Source: Chloroflexota bacterium (lineage in GTDB: Bacteria > Chloroflexota > Anaerolineae > Promineifilales > Promineifilaceae). Taken from it: a DNA stretch of 64,000 bases. Below, piece after piece: positions 8,472-17,164 of this stretch. The position numbers and the translations under genes were made by a program. Location of the stretch: positions 169,415 to 233,414 of the forward strand of contig JAGOMA010000003.1 of the NCBI GenBank assembly GCA_017993775.1. The letters run 5' to 3'. A model generated the notes under the pieces. The model was not told where the DNA came from. It saw nothing but the letters and a program-made list of their open reading frames with translations, and searched no databases. Within the stretch, counting starts at the first letter, position 1, and the number at the start of each line of letters is the position of its first letter.

Positions 8472-9974
8472 TTAGTCGTCCTCTCCGTCTCCGTGTTCTT
8501 CTTCGGTACCAGTGGGGTGGCATTCAGCGCAAGAAAAGAGGTCGATTTGACCTAAATTAACTTCGTCGTGCTCTCTTATCATCTCGTTTGCATCGTGTTC
8601 GTGACAATTGGTGCAGGTGTATTGATCATAGGAAGCCACATGGCAAACGGCACAGTCCAATTGGCCCTGCTCGCCATGATCAAGTGGGAATTCGTGTTGG
8701 CGCAGGCGGGCGGGCAGCCAGGCGTCGGCCGTGTGGCAAGCTTCGCATTGGGTGCCAAACAGGCCGGCGTGGATGGCCGGTTCTTCGTGGCAGGCCACGC
8801 ATTCGCGGGCTGTGCCTTTGAAGACCTGATCGACATGGCAGCGCGTGCATTCCAGAGCGAGGTGTTGCCCTTCGAGCGGCCAGATCAGGTTGTGGTCGAA
8901 GTTGGTCATGTTGCCGGTGCCATCGTGGCAACTCTGGCAGTTGAAGCCGAACTGGTTGGTGTGGTTGGTCATGAAGACCGGATCGCCTTGCAGGTGGCAT
9001 GTGGCGCATTGGGCCTGGTCGAAGCTGACGGGTTGTTGGTCGGTGTGGCAGGAACGGCAGGTGAACGGCCGTTGGTCATAATTATTCACGTGTTTGCTCA
9101 GGCTAAAAGCGGTGTCCAATTCATGATCAAAGGCTTGCCCATTCATAATCGCCGGTTTCCAGCCAGTGGGCGTATGGCAGTCGGCGCAGGTTGTGCCGAA
9201 CATGCCGGTATGGGTTTCCGGTTCGGCGTGGCAGGCCACGCATTCTTGAGGCGTCCCTTCAAATTGACCATTGGCATGGCAATCTTCGCAGGTGGTGGTG
9301 GCATGGACGCCGGTGAGGGCAAATTTTTGGGCGTGTTCTTCCATGGTGAAATCGGCCATGGTGTCGTGGCCATCGTGGCAGTTCAGGCAGTTTTCGCCGT
9401 AAGCCTGGCGGTGTTTGTCCATAAAGGTTTTGTCGGCGTCCTGATGGCAGTTGGCGCAGGCGGCGAGGGGGACGGTGAAGGAGCCGGCTTCCTGGTGGCA
9501 GGTGGCGCATTCTAACGGCCGTGTATCATACCCCACGGTGTGTTTGGCCAGCGTGAACCGCGTGAGGGTATGGTCGAAATCGACGACGGCGGCCGTTTTC
9601 AGGTCGTAATCCTGGCCGCGATGTTCCAGATGGCAGTTACCGCAGTTGGCTACATCGGCCATACGGCCGTGCAGATTCTCCCCGCTGGCGCGATCCTGAG
9701 CGATGTTTTCATGGCAGTTTTCGCAGCGGGCAGCATCAATTCCGGCAAACGGCTTGTGACACTGCTGGCAGTCGTTGTGCAGATCTGCGTGACTGCTGGC
9801 GCCTTTCATGACCACATCGTTGTGGCGGACAGCCGACAAACTGCCAGGGCTGAACGCAGCCCCGCCAGTGAAATAAATGCCAATTCCCAGCCCTAAGGCC
9901 AGGAGAAAGGTGGAGATAAGCGCGATAGGCGAAAAGATAGGATGTTGGCGCTCCAGGCGGCGATATTCTTTCAC
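8472..9974 (-). CDS. 18-haem c-type cytochrome, membrane-anchored
   Basis: The 500-residue protein has one N-terminal transmembrane segment (about residues 16-38) and a large exported region in which I count 18 CXXCH motifs. A repeated pattern FDH-x-F-L-x-H followed by CxxCH recurs several times (for example FDHTLTRFTLAKH and FDHELDTAFSLSKH). It resembles class III-type multihaem cytochromes in which a histidine before the haem site is the distal ligand. The C-terminus is acidic. Its ATG overlaps the stop codon of the membrane b-type cytochrome by four bases, so the two are co-translated and likely form one complex. The layout recalls the inner-membrane quinol-oxidising CbcL-type modules of Geobacter, but that is analogy only. 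Confidence 0.9.
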   Translation of the reverse strand: MKEYRRLERQHPIFSPIALISTFLLALGLGIGIYFTGGAAFSPGSLSAVRHNDVVMKGASSHADLHNDCQQCHKPFAGIDAARCENCHENIAQDRASGENLHGRMADVANCGNCHLEHRGQDYDLKTAAVVDFDHTLTRFTLAKHTVGYDTRPLECATCHQEAGSFTVPLAACANCHQDADKTFMDKHRQAYGENCLNCHDGHDTMADFTMEEHAQKFALTGVHATTTCEDCHANGQFEGTPQECVACHAEPETHTGMFGTTCADCHTPTGWKPAIMNGQAFDHELDTAFSLSKHVNNYDQRPFTCRSCHTDQQPVSFDQAQCATCHLQGDPVFMTNHTNQFGFNCQSCHDGTGNMTNFDHNLIWPLEGQHLALECTRCHVDQVFKGTARECVACHEEPAIHAGLFGTQCEACHTADAWLPARLRQHEFPLDHGEQGQLDCAVCHVASYDQYTCTNCHEHDANEMIREHDEVNLGQIDLFSCAECHPTGTEEEHGDGEDD

Positions 9975-10846
9975 TTGAACAATCCTGCGCGATAATAAAA
10001 GGTGGCAAAGATATGAATGGCCACCGAGAAAAATAAAGTCAGGCCAAAGGGAATGTGGAGAAGATGCCAGGCGCGCATCATGCGCCGCGTGGCCGCCAAC
10101 ATGTCCATCTGCCTTTCCAGGGTGCGTTTTTGCTCTAGCAACTGGCTAAACTGCTGCCGCTGCTGCGTTTCGATTTGGTCCAGGCGGCGCAGTTCTTTTT
10201 GCAAGCGGCGGTGATAGCGCCATTGGTAATAAGAACGGCCGAGCATGGTCAACATCGGGTTGCGCTGGGTGGTGCGTTCGCTTAGCGCTGTTACGATCTC
10301 TTGTTCGCGCTGTGGGCGCATCATTTTAAGCTGGGTTAGCTTCCCTTCGATGGCCTGCATCTCTTGCATGAGTTCACGGTTGGAGGCGGTGACGCCGCTC
10401 ATGGTGCGCGGCAAGGCAGTGTACAGGTAACGGCCGATAAACCCGCTGCCCACAACGATGAGGGTGAGAAAGAAACTGAGTCCGGCCAGGCCGCGAAATT
10501 GCAGCCCAGTGTGCATGAGTACCATAAAAGGGCCAACTATGCCGGTAAAGATATGGAACGAGAGCCAATACCGCACCGGTCCGGCCCAATTCAACCAGGT
10601 GGTGCGTTTGCGCAGGCTGTACAGTATTTCGGTCATCAGCATGAGCAGCGCGCCGGCAATGCCCAGAGTATGCCCAAATGGATGGCCGCCTCTGGGTTCA
10701 GACAGCAGTTCGTAGGCGATGTAGATGCCGGTTAGCACAAACACCATGAACAAGCTGAGTTCTAGCTCATAGGGTTTTACGGCCGTTACCGCCGGGTCGA
10801 TAAATTGCTGCTTCCGCGTAAAAGAAACTGATAATCGATTTCGCAC
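9971..10846 (-). CDS. Membrane b-type cytochrome-like subunit
   Basis: The 291-residue protein has about five predicted membrane helices. Two lie near the N-terminus (about residues 30-48 and 58-78), two in the middle (with SFHIFTG and MHTG) and one at the C-terminus (with HLLHIPFG and VAIHIFATFYY). Histidines in these helices could ligate two b haems, as in cytochrome b561 or formate-dehydrogenase gamma types. A long charged coiled coil (about residues 150-235) separates the fourth and last helices, which is unusual. The start is GTG with GGGAGA upstream. A weak TTGAAG-15-TATATT promoter can be proposed just before it. It is the first gene of the five-gene multihaem operon and probably delivers electrons from, or to, the quinone pool. 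Confidence 0.78.
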   Translation of the reverse strand: MRNRLSVSFTRKQQFIDPAVTAVKPYELELSLFMVFVLTGIYIAYELLSEPRGGHPFGHTLGIAGALLMLMTEILYSLRKRTTWLNWAGPVRYWLSFHIFTGIVGPFMVLMHTGLQFRGLAGLSFFLTLIVVGSGFIGRYLYTALPRTMSGVTASNRELMQEMQAIEGKLTQLKMMRPQREQEIVTALSERTTQRNPMLTMLGRSYYQWRYHRRLQKELRRLDQIETQQRQQFSQLLEQKRTLERQMDMLAATRRMMRAWHLLHIPFGLTLFFSVAIHIFATFYYRAGLFK

Positions 10847-10893
10847 TGATTTCTCCCAAAATATACTGAGCGTGAAATAGCTTCAAAGAAGAT

Positions 10894-10916
10894 AGGCTGC
10901 CCTTATCAGACAGCCT
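10894..10916 (-). terminator. Weak hairpin between surface protein gene and multihaem operon
   Basis: A 6-bp stem AGGCTG/CAGCCT with an 11-base loop is followed on the minus strand by ATCTTCTTT. It may be a weak terminator or attenuator separating the upstream surface-protein gene from the cytochrome operon. Confidence 0.35.
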
Positions 10917-10952
10917 TTCTTAACTCCATATATTCTAATAGCTGGAAATCAT

Positions 10953-12044
10953 TTAGGCATTAGGAAATGAATCCTCATTTGTCAGCACGGCAAGAGGTCG
11001 TCGGCGCAAATAAATCATCCGGCCGGCGATACCGGCGGCGGCCAACAGGATGATGGCGCTGAGCAGCCATTCGCTGCCGTTGGCGGCGGGCTGGTCTACT
11101 GCCAGGGGGATGGTCAGAACCTGACCGGCGGCGAGATTGGTACGGCCGTATGTCAACGCTACCGTGTCCCCGCCGTTCGATTGGGATGCTTCTTGCTGCC
11201 AATCGGCGCTGTCGAGTTGGAGACCGTTTTCCGGCATAGACAGCCGCACGCTGTCTACCGGATAGTTGAGCGCATGATTCAGGTGAGCCACTTCTGTGGC
11301 GGGCACGTTATACGTCACCAGCAGTGTCAGGCTGGATGGGCCAGGGCGCAGCGGTTGGCTGTCTACCCATTGGCCGCGTTCCTGGTGAAAGGTGCTGATG
11401 GGCAGAAAACCGAGGTTGGGGCCGGCGCCGCGCTCGAACGTGGGGTTTTGCGCGCTTTCCGGTAAAGAAATGGTGATGGTTCCGGCTTGGGGATCGTCTG
11501 GCGCGCCGCCGAAAACGGCCGTCGCCTCATTGTTAAACGTATACAACTCACTTACCCGTATTTGCTCGCCCAGCGGCGTCAGATCAATTTCGAGCTGGGG
11601 CACGGTAATAGCCGCCGGATCGCTGGTTAGTTCGTAAACCGTGATGGGCAGGTCCAGGGAGTTGTTGGTAGATGGTTGGCCGATGTCGCTGGTGTATTCT
11701 AAGCCGTCGAACGTGACGCTGGCCAGATAAACCCAGTTGGTCGGCATGTTGTCCAGCGCAAAGCTGAAACGGCCGTCCGCCTCCAGCGTGGTGGAAAACG
11801 AGTTGGTTTGGGTGTAGCTGTCGTTGTAGGCATAGAGGGTAACCGGCATGGCTGCGGACAGCGGCGCGTTTGCCGTGGCATTGTGTACCTGGCCTTGAAT
11901 TGTTAGCGAGGCAACGGCCGTGGTTTGCGTGGGAGAACTTTGCGCCCAGGTCGTTTGTGCCGGACCGATTTGCCAAAGGCAGACCAGCAGCAGGCAGCAA
12001 GCTAATTTTTTCCAGATTAGGACAGTTTCAGATTTTGTTTTCAT
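10953..12044 (-). CDS. Exported single-span protein with beta-type domains
   Basis: The 363-residue protein is not recognised by name. It has a signal peptide or N-terminal membrane segment (LACCLLLVCLWQ, residues 12-23). A region near residues 45-110 resembles a carboxypeptidase-regulatory or transthyretin-like beta sandwich (LTIQGQVHNATAN), and further beta-rich sequence follows. A C-terminal membrane helix (LLSAIILLAAAGIAGRMIYL) precedes a short positive tail. The bulk is therefore outside the membrane. It lies upstream of and parallel to the multihaem operon, about 100 bases away. Its overall architecture (signal, beta domain, single C-terminal helix) is like that of the zinc-ribbon protein beside the bc complex near 50 kb. 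A role in cytochrome assembly or surface anchoring is a guess. Confidence 0.6.
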   Translation of the reverse strand: MKTKSETVLIWKKLACCLLLVCLWQIGPAQTTWAQSSPTQTTAVASLTIQGQVHNATANAPLSAAMPVTLYAYNDSYTQTNSFSTTLEADGRFSFALDNMPTNWVYLASVTFDGLEYTSDIGQPSTNNSLDLPITVYELTSDPAAITVPQLEIDLTPLGEQIRVSELYTFNNEATAVFGGAPDDPQAGTITISLPESAQNPTFERGAGPNLGFLPISTFHQERGQWVDSQPLRPGPSSLTLLVTYNVPATEVAHLNHALNYPVDSVRLSMPENGLQLDSADWQQEASQSNGGDTVALTYGRTNLAAGQVLTIPLAVDQPAANGSEWLLSAIILLAAAGIAGRMIYLRRRPLAVLTNEDSFPNA

Positions 12045-12507
12045 GAGATTTTCCTTTCGATACAGGGAATGACATGTATCTGATTTTGCCGCGCCAGACA
12101 GTTACTTCTGGAAAGTGGGCGCGCCAGTGGCAAAAAGATTGCCTGTCATAAAAAAAAGAGGGTAACTACCAATACTGTCACGGTTGTTCCCGTTACAAGG
12201 ATCTGCGCAGAAGGTGGATTTTTCGGGTGACGGCCGTTTACCAATACCAGTCATTGTGTACACTTATCCATTAATCCCGCAGTTGCTTACCAATACGTTT
12301 TTCCATTACACCAGATGCCGGCCATCACCGCTGCGCCAGTGATTTAGCCGACCAACCCCACCTTGTGAACAAGGCACGGCTAGGTGTGAAGTCGGAGCGG
12401 GAGGCAAAAAGTAACGGAATTACAGCAAATTAGGAGTTAAGTACTAGTTACCAGCCCCCTTTGGCGTGAGTTTGTGGCGATTTGCTTGTGCTGCATTGGC
12501 GAAAGCC
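12045..12507. other. Gene-less stretch before the MITE-like element
   Basis: No convincing coding frame is present. The stretch holds the 5' region of the minus-strand surface-protein gene, one ACGGCCGT copy (12230), and a compact set of possible RNA stems near 12346-12395 that is listed separately. Confidence 0.6.
12346..12395. other. Possible structured RNA or intron remnant
   Basis: Complementary pairs are packed closely. The hairpin CCTTGTGAACAAGG lies at 12361-12374. AGCCG (12346-12350) can pair with CGGCT (12377-12381). CCGAC (12348-12352) can pair alternatively with GTCGG (12391-12395). The overlapping pairs could form a switch or a pseudoknot. The sequence around GGTGTGAAGTCGGAG is vaguely reminiscent of group II intron RNA, but no intron-encoded protein or domain V is visible. 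Confidence 0.25.
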
Positions 12508-12516
12508 GATAGAGAC

Positions 12517-12798
12517 CAGTCATTCTCAATTTAGATCAGGCATTCGTGCAAACAAGGTAATTTCTTGGCAATTGACGCTGAACTGTCATGCTGAGCGGAG
12601 TCTTCGGCGCGAAGCATCCCGCTCCACCAGAACAAAAGGTAATTTCTTGGCAATTGACGCTGAACTGTCATGCTGAGCGGAGTCTTCGAGGCGAAGCATC
12701 CCGCTCCACCAGAACAAGGGGATGCCTCGGAGGATGCTTCGGCAGGCTCAACACAGGCTCTCAGCATGACACATTTCTGGTTAAATTGAGAATTGCTG
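12517..12798. mobile_element. MITE-like element, 282 bp, with 17-bp inverted ends
   Basis: The ends match as inverted repeats at 15 of 17 bases: CAGTCATTCTCAATTTA on the left, and the complement of CAGCAATTCTCAATTTA on the right. They are flanked exactly by the 9-bp direct repeat GATAGAGAC (12508-12516 and 12799-12807), which looks like a target-site duplication. Inside are two direct copies of an 82-bp unit starting at 12554 and 12636, plus a partial inverted copy near 12727-12772. The units carry the CTGTCATGCTGAGCGG / CGAAGCATCCCG sequence that I recognise as a widespread bacterial intergenic repeat. No transposase is encoded, so it would be non-autonomous. Confidence 0.7.
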
Positions 12799-12850
12799 GA
12801 TAGAGACGTTGTCATTTTCCATCCCCTGCACAATCGACTAGAATTAGTCC

Positions 12851-13624
12851 ATGAAATTATTTAGTTGGAATGTCAATGGCCTGCGCGCCGCGCACGGCAA
12901 AGGATTTTTGGATTGGCTGACCGCCGCACAGCCAGACATACTGTGCGTGCAAGAAACCAAATGCCACCCCGATCAATTAGAAGACGCCCTGCGTGCGCCG
13001 GCTGGCTACCACACCTATTGGGCCTGGGCAGAGAAAAAAGGGTACAGCGGCGTGGCTTTATACAGCAAAACGGAACCGTTGTCGGTGCAAATCGGCCTGG
13101 GCATTGCAGACTATGACCGCGAAGGACGCACCATCGTCGCCGATTATGGCGATTTTGTTTTCATCGGCGCATATTTCCCCAACGGCAGCCGCGACCACAG
13201 CCGCGTGTCCTACAAGATGGCCTACAAGGCCGACTTTTTGGCTTTTTGCAACAACTTGCGGGCGCAGGGCAAGGCGGTGGTGTTTTGCGGCGATGTCAAT
13301 ACATCGCACCAGGAGATCGATCTGGCGCGACCCAGGCAAAATCAAACCACCACCGGCTTCTTGCCAGAAGAACGCGCCTGGATCGATGACGTGATGGCGC
13401 AGGGATACGTGGATACTTTCCGGGCGTTGTACCCAGAGCGCGCCGGGGCATATTCCTGGTGGTCTTACATCGGCGGGGCGCGAGGGCGGAATGTGGGTTG
13501 GCGGTTGGATTATTTCTTTGTCAGCCCAGAGTTGTGGCCGCGTGTTGCCGGGGCGGCCATTCACCCGGACGTAATGGGTTCCGATCACTGCCCCGTGAGC
13601 CTGAGTTTGAAGGAAGAAGGATGA
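12851..13624 (+). CDS. xth: Exodeoxyribonuclease III / AP endonuclease
   Basis: The 257-residue protein is a Mg-dependent exonuclease III-type base-excision repair nuclease that cuts DNA at abasic sites. Family motifs are present in order: SWNVNGLRA at the N-terminus, QETK near residue 36 (metal-binding Glu), YSGVALYS, GDVN (catalytic Asp/Asn) near residue 150, WRLDYFFVS, and GSDHCPV at the C-terminus (catalytic His). Length is normal. Its TGA stop overlaps the ATG of the following GT39-like gene by four bases, so the two are translationally coupled. Confidence 0.95.
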   Translation: MKLFSWNVNGLRAAHGKGFLDWLTAAQPDILCVQETKCHPDQLEDALRAPAGYHTYWAWAEKKGYSGVALYSKTEPLSVQIGLGIADYDREGRTIVADYGDFVFIGAYFPNGSRDHSRVSYKMAYKADFLAFCNNLRAQGKAVVFCGDVNTSHQEIDLARPRQNQTTTGFLPEERAWIDDVMAQGYVDTFRALYPERAGAYSWWSYIGGARGRNVGWRLDYFFVSPELWPRVAGAAIHPDVMGSDHCPVSLSLKEEG

Positions 13625-15573
13625 AAGCAGCGGGGAAAAACGGGCGGTGGGAGTGGGCGGTAGTGGCCGGGATCATATTGGTAACGGCCGTTCTCCGTCT
13701 GGCTTACCCGGGTCTGACCGAATTTAAAGCCGACGAAGCGCGGCTGCTGGCGCTGGCGCTGGATATGGCCGACGGCCGTTTGGCCCTGCGCGGCATCAGC
13801 AGTTCTGTCGGGTTCCCCAATTTCCCCATGAGCGTCTGGATTTACGCCCTCCCGCTGCTGATCTGGCCCCACGTTTACGCCGCCACGTTGTTTACCGGCC
13901 TGCTCAATTCGTTGGCCGTTTTGGCCGGTTATTGGTTGGTGCGGCGGTATTGGGGGGCGCAGGCGGCCATCGCCGCTACGCTTCTATTTGCCGTCAGCCC
14001 GTGGGCAATCATCTTTTCGCGCAAAATTTGGGCGCAAAATTTGCTGCCGTTGTTTGTGATGGGCTGGGCGATTGGCGCGGCGCTGGCCTTTGTGGAAAAA
14101 CGGCCGCGCTGGCTCTGGCTGCATTTGCTCTGCGTGGGCGTGGCCGTGCAAATACACCTGGCGGCAATGGCCCTCATCCCGGCAACGCTGCTCTTTTTGC
14201 TGGTTTTTCGGCGGCGCGTGGTCTGGCGCGATGTTGCTGTGGGCGGTGTTTTGGCCGCGTTAACGGCCGTGCCCTTTCTCATCTACCTGTGGCAAAACCG
14301 TGACCAGATCCATTTGCCCGCCGGCAGCGAAACGGCCGTCGGCTGGAGCCTGGACGCCTTTCGTTACGCCTGGCTCATCAGCCGGGGCGCGGAGATTCAT
14401 TCCCTGGCTGGGCCGGACGCGTTTCAGGCGTATTTGGCGCGTGTGCCCTGGCTGGGCGCAGTCGTCTGGCTGGCAGGGGCGCTGTTGACGGCCGGTCTGG
14501 TCTGGTTGGCTTGGCTGATCTGGCGGCACGGGGGACGGCCGTCTACCGATATGGCTTTCATTGTGCTGGTGTGGGCGCTGCTGCCGCCGCTGTTTTTTAC
14601 GCTGTGGCGCGGCACGCCGGTTTTCATCCACTATTTCATCGCTGTGCTGCCTGCGCCCTACATCGCTGCCGGGGTATTTTGGGCGCGATGGGTCGCCGCC
14701 GCCCGTAGCCCTATCGCCCGGGGCGCGGCGTGGGCAGGATTGACAACGCTGGCGGTGGCTCAGGCCTGGGCGCTGGCGGCTTTGCTGGCTTTTGTGGCGC
14801 AGACGGCCACGCCGGGCGGGTTTGGCACGCCATTGGGCAGGCAGTTGGCGACGGCTGTGCGTGCCCAAACCATGCTGGCCGAAAGCGGCGCGGCCGAAAT
14901 ACTGGCCGTTGGCCCCGGCGAACGGCCGGACCTGGACGAATTTCCGGCGGTATGGGATGTGCTGCTGCGCGGCACGCCGCATCGGTTTGTCGATGGGCGG
15001 CAGTCGGCGCTGTTTCCGGCGGCCGGGGCAGTGGTTGTTTTGGACAGTACGCTGGCCGAAGAAGGAGATTTATACCGCGAGACGGCCGTCGCCGCTGAAT
15101 CCATTGCCCTGCGCCCCGGTGAGGGCGCGCTGGCGGTTTTGCTGCTGCCGGACGGCGCGCCGCCGCCGCAGGCGGCCTTCGACGGCGTGGCGCTGCTGGC
15201 GAATTGGGTGAATTTCTTGGGGTATGATCTGGCGGTGGATGAGGCGGGGGGAACGGCCGTGTGGCGGCTGCATTGGCGCACCGGGGATAATCCCGACCCG
15301 GCCGATTATCACTTGTTTAACCATGTGCAGGGCGCGGATGGGCAGCGATTGGCGCAGGTGGATGCGGCGGCGTTTGCGCCGTGGCAGTGGCGTGCCGGGG
15401 ATGTGGTGGTAAGCCGGTTTGTGCTGCCGTGGCCGGGGGAAGGGGAAGGGGAACGGCCGTTGCTCATGCGCAGCGGCATGTATCGTTACCCCTCGCTGGA
15501 GCCAGTTTTGCTGCTGGATGTGGCCGGGAACCCCTACGCCGACGCGCTAGAAATCCCGCTGCCGCCACAATGA
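13621..15573 (+). CDS. GT39-like membrane glycosyltransferase with extracytoplasmic C-terminal domain
   Basis: The 650-residue protein has about ten to twelve hydrophobic helices up to about residue 420 and then a soluble C-terminal domain. The first loop has an acidic motif (FKADEARLL) as in dolichyl-phosphate-mannose-type and ArnT-like GT-C enzymes, which use polyprenyl-phosphate sugars. The C-terminal region (from about residue 530: NWVNFLGYDLAVDEAGG, WRAGDVVVSRF) resembles beta-sandwich ends seen in the four GT-C proteins at 25.8-35.2 kb. The start is the ATG overlapping the xth stop; the open frame extends further upstream but only inside xth. Acceptor and sugar unknown. Confidence 0.75.
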   Translation: MKAAGKNGRWEWAVVAGIILVTAVLRLAYPGLTEFKADEARLLALALDMADGRLALRGISSSVGFPNFPMSVWIYALPLLIWPHVYAATLFTGLLNSLAVLAGYWLVRRYWGAQAAIAATLLFAVSPWAIIFSRKIWAQNLLPLFVMGWAIGAALAFVEKRPRWLWLHLLCVGVAVQIHLAAMALIPATLLFLLVFRRRVVWRDVAVGGVLAALTAVPFLIYLWQNRDQIHLPAGSETAVGWSLDAFRYAWLISRGAEIHSLAGPDAFQAYLARVPWLGAVVWLAGALLTAGLVWLAWLIWRHGGRPSTDMAFIVLVWALLPPLFFTLWRGTPVFIHYFIAVLPAPYIAAGVFWARWVAAARSPIARGAAWAGLTTLAVAQAWALAALLAFVAQTATPGGFGTPLGRQLATAVRAQTMLAESGAAEILAVGPGERPDLDEFPAVWDVLLRGTPHRFVDGRQSALFPAAGAVVVLDSTLAEEGDLYRETAVAAESIALRPGEGALAVLLLPDGAPPPQAAFDGVALLANWVNFLGYDLAVDEAGGTAVWRLHWRTGDNPDPADYHLFNHVQGADGQRLAQVDAAAFAPWQWRAGDVVVSRFVLPWPGEGEGERPLLMRSGMYRYPSLEPVLLLDVAGNPYADALEIPLPPQ

Positions 15574-15600
15574 GCCTTGATACATTTTGGGGAGCAGGCG

Positions 15601-15645
15601 TAATGCGTGATAATCTCTGGTTCACGCATCACCCATCACGCGTTA
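15601..15645. repeat. GCGTGAT-family inverted repeat
   Basis: TAATGCGTGAT pairs imperfectly with ATCACGCGTTA near the end of the element, and CACGCATCACCC lies between them. It is one of four copies of this repeat family in the window and sits between the convergent ends of the GT39-like gene and the FKBP gene. Confidence 0.6.
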
Positions 15646-16452
15646 TTTCACATCAAGTAGTTCCACTTCAAAAATAAGCGTGGCGTTGGGCGGGATGATG
15701 CCGCCGGCGCCGTTTGCGCCATAGGCCAGTTCCGGAGGAATGACCAACTGCCGCTTGCCGCCGACTTTCATGGTGGCCAGCCCTTCATCCCAACCGGCGA
15801 TGACGTTGCCCTGCCCGATAGGAAAGGAGAGCGGCACGCCGCGATCCAGGGAACTGTCGAATTTGGTCCCATCTAACATCCAGCCGGTGTAATGGGCGGT
15901 GACGGTTTGGCCGGGTTGGGGGACTGCGCCGCTGCCTACCACCAGATCGACAAATTTCAGGCCGCTGTTGGTGGTGGTGAATTCGGCGGGATCGACGGCC
16001 GTGGGCGATACCGGCGCGCCTTCTGGGCCGGGTTGGACGGCAACCAGTTCTACGTCGAAAGTCAGGGTGGCGTTGGGCGGGATGACGCCGCCCGCGCCGT
16101 GGCCGCCATAAGCCAGACTGGACGGAACGACAAGGGTGGCTTGTCCGCCTTCTTTCATTAGAGCGATGCCTTCGTCCCATCCGGCGATGACGTTGCCGCG
16201 CCCAAGAACAAACTGAAAGGGTTGACCGCGATCGTAGGAATTATCGAATTCGGTCCCGTCGTCCAGTCGGCCACGGTAGTGGACGGAAACGAGGTCGCCG
16301 CGCTGGGCTTGCGGACCGCTGCCGCTCTTTGTTTCGGTGTATTGCAGGCCGCTGGCGGTGGTGATGGGTTCGCCGCCGCCAGCGTTACAGGCGGTGATGG
16401 CGGCCAGCAGCAGGGCTGCGCTGAGGATGAATCGGAGGTGTCGCAGGGTCAT
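15643..16452 (-). CDS. Tandem FKBP-type peptidyl-prolyl isomerase lipoprotein
   Basis: The 269-residue protein starts at an ATG three bases after the rpiA stop. That start gives a lipoprotein signal (LLLAAITAC, cysteine about residue 22). Two complete FKBP domains follow. The first spans about residues 35-135 ([40 protein letters not shown]) and the second about residues 160-269 ([40 protein letters not shown]). Both keep the active-site aromatic and aspartate residues. It is likely an extracytoplasmic folding factor attached to the membrane, co-transcribed with rpiA and the YjeF_N fusion. Confidence 0.9.
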   Translation of the reverse strand: MTLRHLRFILSAALLLAAITACNAGGGEPITTASGLQYTETKSGSGPQAQRGDLVSVHYRGRLDDGTEFDNSYDRGQPFQFVLGRGNVIAGWDEGIALMKEGGQATLVVPSSLAYGGHGAGGVIPPNATLTFDVELVAVQPGPEGAPVSPTAVDPAEFTTTNSGLKFVDLVVGSGAVPQPGQTVTAHYTGWMLDGTKFDSSLDRGVPLSFPIGQGNVIAGWDEGLATMKVGGKRQLVIPPELAYGANGAGGIIPPNATLIFEVELLDVK

Positions 16453-16453
16453 A

Positions 16454-17164
16454 TTAGATATCGCTTCGTTTGAGGATTTGCAGGCCATCGGGCGCGGCGA
16501 TGACGGCCAGGCTGGCCAGATTGAGGAAGAGGCCGTGTTCTACCACGCCGGGCTGGGCGATGATGGTTTGGGCGAGGGCGGTCGGATCGTCGATGCCTTG
16601 GGGGAAGGTACAGTCCAGAATGATATTGCCTTCGTCGGTGAGGAACGGCCGTTGCCCCAGGTCTCTATCAGGTCGCAAGGCCACTTGCGCGCCCAGGCTG
16701 GTCAGGAAATCGTAGACCGGTCGTCGGGCGAAGGGGATCACTTCCACCGGCAGGGGGGCGAGTGTGCCTAATTTGGTGATCACTTTCCGCGCATCGCTGA
16801 CGATGATCAGGCGCTTGGAAGCGGCGGCGACGATTTTTTCGCGCAGTAGTGCGCCGCCCAGACCTTTGATGAGGTTCAGGTGGGGATCGATTTCGTCCGC
16901 GCCGTCGATGGTGAGATCGATCATCGGATGATTGTCGAGGGTGGTCAGGGGGATACCGGCTTGTTGGGCCTGCCTCGCGGTTTGTTCGGAGGTGGGGATG
17001 CCGAGGATGTGGTGGAGACGGCCGTCTTGTAACCGTTGGCCGATGGCTCTGGTGGCGTAAACGGCCGTGCTGCCCGTCCCCAGTCCTACGACCATGCCCG
17101 ATTCTACCCATTCAGCGGCCCGTTCGCCGGCCATTTTTTTTAGTTCGGTAATGTCTGCTGTCAT
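16454..17164 (-). CDS. rpiA: Ribose-5-phosphate isomerase A
   Basis: This cytoplasmic enzyme interconverts ribose-5-phosphate and ribulose-5-phosphate in the pentose phosphate pathway. The 236 residues include the phosphate-binding GLGTGSTA (about residues 27-34), the catalytic DGADEIDP (about 90-97) and [14 protein letters not shown] (about 101-114), all diagnostic for RpiA. The ATG overlaps the stop of the upstream fusion gene by four bases, and the FKBP gene begins right after its stop, so these three genes form an operon. Confidence 0.95.
   Translation of the reverse strand: MTADITELKKMAGERAAEWVESGMVVGLGTGSTAVYATRAIGQRLQDGRLHHILGIPTSEQTARQAQQAGIPLTTLDNHPMIDLTIDGADEIDPHLNLIKGLGGALLREKIVAAASKRLIIVSDARKVITKLGTLAPLPVEVIPFARRPVYDFLTSLGAQVALRPDRDLGQRPFLTDEGNIILDCTFPQGIDDPTALAQTIIAQPGVVEHGLFLNLASLAVIAAPDGLQILKRSDI

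Noticed and set aside
8568..9515. A 315-codon frame antisense to the 18-haem cytochrome
   Set aside because: It is glycine/valine/alanine rich, lacks a ribosome site and mirrors the cytochrome's codon pattern.
10870..10889. Possible Rex site (GTGAA-TTCAA) before the multihaem operon
   Set aside because: The inner TGAA/TTCA pair is five bases apart rather than four and the outer bases do not match the consensus, so it is too weak to call.
12482..12833. Small open frames in the MITE-like element
   Set aside because: They follow the repeat units, have no ribosome sites and occur on both strands; the repeats explain them.
13459..13620. Longer N-terminus for the GT39-like protein
   Set aside because: The extra 54 codons lie inside xth in another frame. 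The ATG overlapping the xth stop gives a normal membrane-protein start.
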